From Coniella vitis (lineage: Eukaryota > Ascomycota > Sordariomycetes > Diaporthales > Schizoparmaceae): a DNA stretch of 64,000 bases. The notes beneath the pieces are model-generated. The model did no database searches and had not been told where the DNA came from. It saw nothing but the letters and a program-made list of their open reading frames with translations. Shown one piece after another: positions 56,950 through 64,000 of this stretch (its first letter is position 1; each line of letters begins with the position of its first letter). The position numbers and the translations under genes are program-made. The stretch lies in NCBI GenBank assembly GCA_011317545.1, contig WUJK01000004.1, forward strand, positions 558,001 through 622,000. Direction: 5' to 3'.

Positions 56950-58808
56950 ATGCGCTGTTCGACAACCGCTGCCGCTGCCTCCTTGGCAGTAGGGTCGGCC
57001 AAGGCAGCATCGCTAGCCAGTGTCTGCACCGTCGACTATGTCGTCAGTTCACTGCCTGACAGTATTGAAGGAATTACCATCGACACCTCCTCGGTCACTG
57101 CTGCACCCGTCTACAATGCTACTGAAAGTGGTGCCATGATCTCGTTTACTGAGATGGACAGCCCTGTCTCTTTTTGCAACGTCACTTTCTCGTACTCCCA
57201 CGTCGGCAAGGACGACTCGGTTGGTCTCAAGTACTATATGCCATCTCCCTCGACCTTCAAGAACCGTTACCTGGAGGCTGGTGGTGCCGGGTATGCAATC
57301 AACTTGGGTGTTAGCGAGTTGCCACAAGGCTTACCGCTCGGTGCTGTTGGTGGAACAACCGACGGCGGCTTTCCTGATTCCGCAATTGACTACGCGTTCC
57401 CTACTGCCAATGGCACCGCTGATTGGGATGCTATCTATATGTTTGCCTACCAAGCCCACGGCGAGGCCACCACCATTGGAAAAGCCCTGTCCAGCAACTT
57501 CTACAACACCACAAGCAAGGTGTATGCTTACTTCGGAGGTTGCTCCGATGGTGGCCGTCAGGCTTGGTCACAAGCCCAAAGATATGGCGATCTCTACGAC
57601 GGTATCATTGCTGGCGCACCAGCCTTCCGCATGGGTCAGCAGCAGGTCAACCATTTGCGTAAGTCTTCTCTCTCTCTCTTTGTTTTCTTGCCTCCGAGAA
57701 GAATAAAGTAAAGCTGATTATGAGCTCGGATTCAGTGTCCAACGTCGTCGAGCAGACCGAAGACTACTATCCACCGCCTTGTGAGCTTGACAAGATTGTC
57801 AATCTGACTATCGCCTTCTGTGACCCTCTTGATGGCAAGACGGACGGCGTTGTCTCGCGCTCTGACCTCTGCAAGCTGCACTTTGACTTTAACTCCACCA
57901 TTGGCGAGCCTTACTATTGTGAAGCTACCGTCGCAAGCAGCCTGGGCCTAGGCTACGGCTCCAAGAAGCGCAGTCTAGGTGCGCGTGACAACATCACCAC
58001 CACCGATTACCCAGCCCAGAACGGGACCGTGTCTGCCGAGGGTGCCAGAGTCGCCAAGCTCATCACCGAAGGCTTGTTCAACACCAAGGGTGAGCGTGCC
58101 TATATCTCGTACCAGCCGGGTGCGTCCTTTGCCGATGCTGCTACCGCCTATGACGAGACAACCGACACTTGGACACTGGACATTGCTAGCACTGGCGGTG
58201 AATGGGTCGTGCGATTCCTCAACTTTTTGGACGCGGACAACCTTTCTACTCTCGACAATGTGACATACGACACTCTGGTCGACTGGATGAACCAAGGCAT
58301 GATTCTGTATATGGATTCCCTGCAGACCACGCTGCCCGACCTCTCAACCTTCCAAAGCAATGGCGGCAAGGTCATCCACTACCACGGTGAACAAGACGAC
58401 AGTGTCCCGACTGCTTCATCCATCCACTACTGGAATTCGGTCCGAGAGATCATGTACCCCGGTCAGACCTTCAACCAGAGTGCCGAGTCCTTGAGCGAAT
58501 GGTACCGACTCTTCCTCGTCCCTGGAGCTGCTCACTGCGCCGTGAACGACCTGCAGCCCGATGGTCCTTTCCCCGAGACGCTGCTGGACGTCCTGGTTGC
58601 CTGGGTCGAGGATGGAACTGCCCCCCAGACGCTGAACAGCACTATCCAGGCCGGACCCAACGAGGGCGAGAACGAGAACCTCTGCGCTTGGCCTCTGCGG
58701 CCGTACTGGACTTCCAACACCTCTGCGAGTCCCGACTGCGTCTACGACCAAGCATCGATTGACTCGTTTATGTATGACTTCGCCGCTTTCAAGATTCCTG
58801 TTTACTAG
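56950..58808 (+). CDS. Secreted tannase/feruloyl esterase family enzyme (593 aa)
   Basis: Two exons: 56950-57658 and 57736-58808. The 77-bp intron runs GTAAGT to TTCAG, phase 1. The N-terminus MRCSTTAAAASLAVGSAKAA is a signal peptide. The serine-hydrolase triad is visible: S199 in GGCSDGGRQ, D457 in HGEQDDSVPT, and H503 in AAHCAVND. Cys198 and Cys504 flank the Ser and His, giving the family's CS-D-HC disulfide. KKR at 313-315 in a variable insert matches the Kex2-type cut that yields two-chain fungal tannases. Many NxT/S sites are present. The family hydrolyses gallate or hydroxycinnamate esters outside the cell; substrate cannot be told from sequence. The ATG lies 250 bp from the transposon block, so native promoter sequence is very short. 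The ATG at 56,950 is chosen because the signal peptide follows it directly. Confidence 0.92.
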
Positions 58809-59466
58809 AAGCAAAATGGCATGAATGAAGGGCGGAGGAACATACCGTCAGGTTAGGTCATGTGGCCCCGGCCATGGTTGGTTCTGAAAACAGGCAGCAA
58901 TTGTAAATAAATCATTAGCATAGACCAACTGAAAATAAAGAGTTCCGATTCCCGGATAATTCATTCTATCCATGAAGTGTTTTTGGATTGAACAGAGTGC
59001 AAATGACCTCGTTTTTAATTGTGTTTCCTAAGGCGAGAAGTGGCTATAGATTGGGCTTGACTTTATATCTCTTGCAAGTAACGCACACTCTCTCAACAGA
59101 GCAAATGAGGTCTTGTATGGATGTATCACTGTTTTCTCTCGATATCTTCAACCACAACGTTAATGACGAGATTACAGACGACCGCCAAAACAATTGGCGC
59201 AACAGCCACATATGGTAGCCTTTTGCATGTAATTCTATATCAGCATGAATACAATGACCAGGCGCTACAGAGGAAACTGTTGTATAGTAGTCGGCCAGTA
59301 CAGGTGATGTACATGTACTTGCTACTTAGTAAACTATGCATGTTCATGGGCGCTGCTCTGGATTTAGTACTTCCAGCAACGACCAGTGGCCTTGCTCAGC
59401 ACAAATAAAAGCAACAGCCGACCCCCAAGCTACCACCTACCACGTCCGGCCCATTCTCTGCGCAAG
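58809..59466. other. Intergenic, no supported gene
   Basis: 3' region of the tannase gene and promoter of the kinase gene, which are both on the plus strand. Short frames only; no RNA gene seen. Confidence 0.6.
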
Positions 59467-60594
59467 ATGTCCATGTCATGCGCTTTGAGATCTCAATCAC
59501 ATCCATTCCCTAATGATACAGTCTTACACAGCGCCATGAGAAAGCAATATCAGATCAAAGAGATGCTTGTTGATCGACGTGAGCTTCTGCTGGCGGTATA
59601 TCGAGCTAGGCTGGTTTGCTTCCTTCCTCAGTTTCCGGCGTAGAATCTGCAAAACACTTCCAACGACTGTAACCTAACATGCCGTCCTTCAGTTCAACCG
59701 AGGGAGATTTCATCATCAAGAATGCTGTCCCGGGAGACTTTGAGTACCAACAAGAAATCCAGGCTCCGCTAGCGGGCCATCCGAATCTGCGAACAATTGT
59801 TGATACAGTCCCCGAGTTCGAACTTTATGTTTATCCATACATGACTGGCGACCTCCTACGTTTTACAAGGAAGCCAATAACGGAAGAGCAACGACGAAGC
59901 ATTCTTCGTGAGGCACTGCAGGGGCTAGCTGCCCTTCATGACCGCCATATCATTCATTCTGGTGAGAACTCTATGTTATTTGCTCGGCCCTACCAAACTG
60001 AGTATTTCTAATCGAACCATAGACATCAAACCAAACAACATTCTCCTGGATTACACAGAAATTTCGCCTCGACAGTTCGAGATACAACAAGTCAGGATCT
60101 CTGACCTGGAAAGCTCCGTACAACTGAAGACTGGCCAAGCATTGAAAAATTGTACGTGTGGCAACCAATTTTGGCGTAGCCCTGAATCATGGGCCCGCGC
60201 GAGACAGAATACATCCTCGGACATCTTTTCCTTTGGCATTGTTGCTATCTACACGATGCTGTATGAAATGGTGTTCCTCGAAGGCCTTACGGAGGAAGAG
60301 ATGTATGGAGACAAAGCCTGGTGGTACATCCTGCAGAGACATATTATTATCTTTGCGACGGATGAAGAAAGCTTCAAGGGATTGCTGAAGCTTATTGGGG
60401 AGGATAATCCATGGTTTGCGCGGTTTATGGAGGTTGCAGATTATCTGATTGATAAACCCAGACAACCGGTTTCGTTATGGAAGAATGTGGACGAGTCGTT
60501 CCTGGACTTGGTGGTGAAGATGACCAACTTGGATCCATCCAGGAGGATTACAGCTCGTGCCGCTCTAGAGCACCCTTGGTTCCGGAAGGACTAA
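59467..60594 (+). CDS. Atypical fungal protein kinase-like protein (about 327 aa)
   Basis: Proposed exons: 59467-59609, 59693-59961 and 60023-60594. The second intron is canonical (GTGAGA to CATAG). The first, 59610-59692, would be GC-AG: the phases join as VYRA-SSTEGDFIIKN, the branch site CCTAAC and acceptor TTCAG are good, and no GT donor gives the right phase. If it is not used, translation would start at ATG 59679 with a truncated N-lobe. The N-lobe lacks a glycine loop; the VAIK lysine is in FIIKN. The catalytic loop is HSDIKPNN (HRD changed to HSD, D138), DFG is DLE (165-167), and GNQFWRSPE and SSDIFSFGI are present. HSD plus DLE defines a fungal kinase-like family seen in accessory genomes. 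The Asp and Asn of the loop remain, so activity is possible. It converges on the NACHT-TPR gene. Confidence 0.75.
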
Positions 60595-60812
60595 TTTACT
60601 GGCCTGCGGTGGTTATGATGGCGGAGTCTTTCCTCAAAGTCTTTGTAAGTTGTTGAGTACTCAAGTCCCACACGAACACTAAAAAATGGATTTATAGAGT
60701 GTATATGGAGAAATCATGATCAAACTAATATGAAAGTAAACAAGAGAAATAGATATCTGAATATGAAAACATACCAATCTGTACCATAGGCTAATTTATA
60801 GAAATTAATTCC
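60595..60812. terminator. Convergent 3' region of kinase and NACHT-TPR genes
   Basis: 218 bp between two convergent stop codons. It is AT-rich with AATAT/AAATA-like motifs suited to polyadenylation on both strands. No specific site is assigned. Confidence 0.45.
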
Positions 60813-63800
60813 TTACCAGTCTGCTACACGATGAAATACTGCAGCTCTTGCCCCTGTTTTGTCCAGATCAGGTCGCTCATTGTACAACGCCGCCAAAGAT
60901 TCCAACGTGAGTCTGGTGTGTGGGTGTTTCGGGCCATGCCATTGATCCTTGCCATTCAACGCCTTGAGCAGTAGCTCTTCTGCCTCCTCTAGGCGACCCA
61001 TCTCTCGCAGTGTCTCACCAAGATTCTGAAGCGAGATGAAGTATTCAGCGTCCTCACCCGTCACCTCAAGCTGTTTCGCAATCACATCCCGGTGGAGCTT
61101 CTCGGCCTCTTCCAGCCGCCCGTCCACTTGATACACCATGGCGAGGTTCTTGGCCGCTTGGACGGTATCTGGATGCACCGATCCCAAGACCTCCTCGCAC
61201 CAGCCCAGACACTCCGTAAAGGCCGCCTCGGCCTTCTCAAAGCTTCCTTCGTGCCGTCTTGCCACGCCGAGCATCTTGATCTCGCGCATCACCACGCGGT
61301 TATGCCGGCCAATCTGCCGTTGCAGGGTCCGGATGATCTCCTCGTATTCGGCGCACGCCTCCGTCGCCAGACCTTGCCCGCGGCGGACGGTCGCGAGCCA
61401 GGACCGCACCTCGAGGGTGTCCGGATCATCAGTGCCGAGAGCGGCCTGGCGCACAGCATAGCAGCACTGCAAGACCTCTGTCGCTTGGTCGAGGCGCTTC
61501 ATATTCCAGTATGTCCGGCCCAGGGCCACCATGGTGTTGATCGTCTCAGGGTGCCCCGGTCCTCTCTGGGGATGGCTTCTGAGCCCTTCGATAGCTTGAC
61601 GCAGATAGGTCTCGCATTCCCTGTAGTCGATATTGAGTTTTCCGAGAACGGCGTACCATTGTAGGGTCTGGAGATCCGAGGGCCCACGCTCTTGGATGGA
61701 CCTGTTGAGTAACAGTTTGAACAGGCTCTGGAAACAGGTGCCGTCCACTATCGCGGAATTCAAGGTTGTATTAGTTGTTGCAGCAGTCTTTTGGAGATGC
61801 GATTCGAGGACAAGCAGGTCGTGAGTTACAGCTTCGCCTGTCGACTCGGCTTTAGTGGACAGGACTATCCGCAGCCAGAAAATCGGCGCAGTCTGGGACG
61901 AAAAGAAAGCTTTGATGGCCTTCATCAGAAATGGTGGAGGTTCTTTAACGGCTGCAAAGTGATAGCTCCAGCTCAATGCTGCATGCGCTTATAGGCTTTC
62001 CGTTGCTAAGTCGTCCTCAATGTCTTTGGTAGCAACATCTGTAGTCTGGAATCGAGGTTGGCATATGAAGATCAAGCAACTGAAGGCCATATGAGCATGA
62101 GCCTGTGTCATGTCGATGGGACTCGCTTCATGGCTTCTCAAGAAGTCCCTGATCGAAAGGTGTACTAGATCAATGGAATCTTCGTTCGAATCACTAAAGC
62201 GGATAATCGGGCCAAACAGCTCGCGAAGAATCTTGCCAAGCCGCTCCGCTCCATAAAGCGAAGGTCTATTGGTAGGGCCCTTCCCAGGCTGAATGGCCAG
62301 CAGGCTGTCGATTTCGGCCACTCTCAACGACCGCCTGCTGACGGTGAGAATTTCCAGACAGCGGATGGCGAGTTCACGGCGAGGGGCGCCAGGACCACAT
62401 AGGCGCGTGAAGATCTGCACATAGACGTTGTCTAGGCCAGTGGGTAGTGTTCGCAAGATCTCGGCAATATCACCGTAGTAAGAAGCACGGCTGAGCCTCT
62501 CCACTACTAGCTTTGCCCAGAGGAATATGCCGTCCTAGAGTTGTCAGACTGATTAACACACAAAACGTCGTAGGGTGAACTGCAGCATGGGCAGGCAAAT
62601 CTTACAGCTTGTTGTAGCAATAGACTCTTAATCTCATGGGCTTCCTGCTCGCTTTGCAAGAGAAGCTGGAACTTCTCGATGCTTTTATCGAGGTAGATGT
62701 TCAAGTCCGGCCGCGTGTCCGCCGGAGCGATAGCTAAGGTCGTGTATTGGTGCAAAGCCTTATATATCGCGGCATCTTGTCTGCTAAAAACAAGAAGGTC
62801 GAGGTTCAGAGTTGCCAAGTTGAGCAGCTTATTCAGGGTATTGATGAGTTCAAGAGCATCTGGGCACTCATCTAGACCATCTATAACGACTTTGACGTTA
62901 TCGAATGGCTCTAGCACCTCACTAAGAAGAGTTATAATCCTCGTCATGGATTGGAGTTTCATCTCTCCGCTCGCTGCCATAGTAGCAAAAATATGCCCCA
63001 GGACTCCTGGCTTCTGCTCGAGGGCTTGAATGATAAATGACCTTAGGACAGCACTCATATCGGAGGTCATGAGATCCCTGAAGGAGCAGAAGAAATATAA
63101 AATGCAGGACCTGACGTCTGAACTTGGCCGCAGAGAAGTTTTGAGCGTGTTCAATATATGTCCGGCCAAGACCGTCTTGCCACACCTAGTCAGATAGGGA
63201 CAAGAAATGTTAGCACAGGAATTCACCTTATACAATAGAAATTGTGTGCAATTCTGTACGGCGCGGGTGGACTAACCCCAAGGCTCCATGGACCCAGACG
63301 GCAGCTCCAGAAGTACTCGCAATGAAATTGCGTATTGCGTCCTTTTCTAGGAACCATGACCCTGTGTCAGATAGGGTATGCATCCGGAGTGCTTCGTAAT
63401 GGGACTCGCAATTCGGTGCCTCGACCCAAGAAAGTACGCGTCCTCTCTGCTCAGCACGCAGCAGGGCGGCGTTGCTTGTAGAATCAAAATACTTATCGAC
63501 TCTGCCGGCGAAGTGGTCAAACTTTTCTCTGTATATACGGTTCTGGTCTTGCTCGGCCTTTGAAGTCTCGTAGAAAGCTAAGAGTGCGTCATGATCGGCT
63601 TCGTCTGCTTGTTCAGTGAGGCAGGCTATACAAGACTTGAGAGATTTCTCGAAACCGTGCCATAGGCCTAGGCATAAAGCCTTGATACCTGATATATTCA
63701 GTGTTACAATCACATTCGTCAGTCCACAGATTCTAGGTATATTGGGGGGGGGGGAGAATAATTATTGTCCTGGTTCTGTATTTACCTCTTCTGAGGAAGA

Positions 63801-63978
63801 ATCCGATAATTATAGCGCAAAGTTCGACAACGCACTCATATACTCGGAAATGAGCTGTTTTCACGCGATAGTCGCTCGAGAAGACAATCGCATATGTCTC
63901 TATCCTCAGAGGTTTCCTCACGGCTTCAGAAAGAGCGGTGGCAAGACGCTCAAAGGTCTCAACAAAATCAGTAGTAAC
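60813..63978 (-). pseudogene. NACHT-TPR NLR-like gene, interrupted by an in-frame stop; 5' end outside window
   Basis: Exons on the minus strand: 63978-63786, 63688-63277, 63185-62606 and 62534-60813. All introns are GT-AG with matching phases; a CTAAC and ACAG before 63,978 shows that earlier exons lie beyond the edge. The N-terminal helical region precedes a NACHT domain whose Walker A, GALGCGKTV, is split by the intron at 63,186-63,276. Walker B is VVIDGLDECPDA. Next come GIFLWAKLVVERL and a winged-helix-like region (RELAIRCLEILTVSRRSLRV). At 61,991-61,989 the frame reads ESL-TAA-AHAALSWSYHF and then continues open for about 390 codons. That part holds kinesin-light-chain-type TPRs (HPETINTMVALGRTYWNMKR; LEEAEKLHRDVI) to the stop at 60,813. 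The TAA separates NTPase from TPR sensor. One base change (for example CAA to TAA) explains it; no intron fits. Gene may be dead, or make a TPR-less protein. Confidence 0.82.
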
Positions 63979-64000
63979 CTGTCACCAGCTGTTAGCTAGC

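Noticed and set aside
1..64000. CRISPR arrays, bacterial operons, rRNA genes
   Set aside because: No spaced direct-repeat arrays, ribosome-binding sites or rRNA-like blocks; intron structure and gene families show a fungal nuclear genome.

Overview
The window reads as nuclear DNA of a filamentous ascomycete (Pezizomycotina, probably a Sordariomycete; genus not determinable from sequence alone). Genes carry short introns (about 60-220 bp) with GTRNGY donors, CTAAC-like branch sites and YAG acceptors. The families are fungal: NACHT NLR-like proteins, a Zn(II)2Cys6 regulator, a tannase with a Kex2-type site, an SRPK kinase, Iws1 and Brl1/Brr6. A 15 kb block carries the transition-only damage of repeat-induced point mutation (RIP).

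Layout. 1-1697: 3' part of a minus-strand conserved gene of unknown function with a minisatellite-encoded N-terminus. 4.1-4.6 kb: small mitochondrial-type membrane protein. 5.5-6.9 kb (-): homogentisate 1,2-dioxygenase-like enzyme, divergent from a 1461-aa NACHT-ankyrin NLR at 8.0-12.6 kb (+). 13.2-14.0 kb (-): protein of unknown function. 17.6 kb: small low-complexity protein. 20.4-22.3 kb: SRPK kinase. 23.4-24.9 kb (-): Iws1, head-to-head with Brl1/Brr6 at 25.6-27.1 kb. 31.2 kb: small cysteine-free secreted protein. 34.4-37.6 kb: Zn2Cys6 transcription factor. 40.1 kb: TPR relic.

41,575-56,700 is one nested insertion. A Ty1/copia-type element lies on the minus strand (215-bp LTRs, 5-bp target duplication GAGTA). 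Its 5' LTR is split by a Ty3/gypsy chromovirus on the plus strand (339-bp LTRs, 5-bp target duplication TATAT). Both are RIP-mutated so thoroughly that CpA/TpG, and with them ATG codons, are nearly gone, yet their coding frames can still be followed. The copia element carries an unexpected third frame of about 500 codons on the strand opposite to gag-pol.

The right flank is a tannase gene whose ATG lies only 250 bp from the insertion, so its former upstream region is now 15 kb away. It is followed by an atypical fungal kinase (HSD/DLE motifs) converging on a NACHT-TPR NLR that has an in-frame stop between the NTPase and TPR halves and runs off the right edge. The left third (dioxygenase, NLR) and right third (TEs, tannase, kinase, broken NLR) look like accessory genome; the SRPK-Iws1-Brl1 segment is housekeeping.
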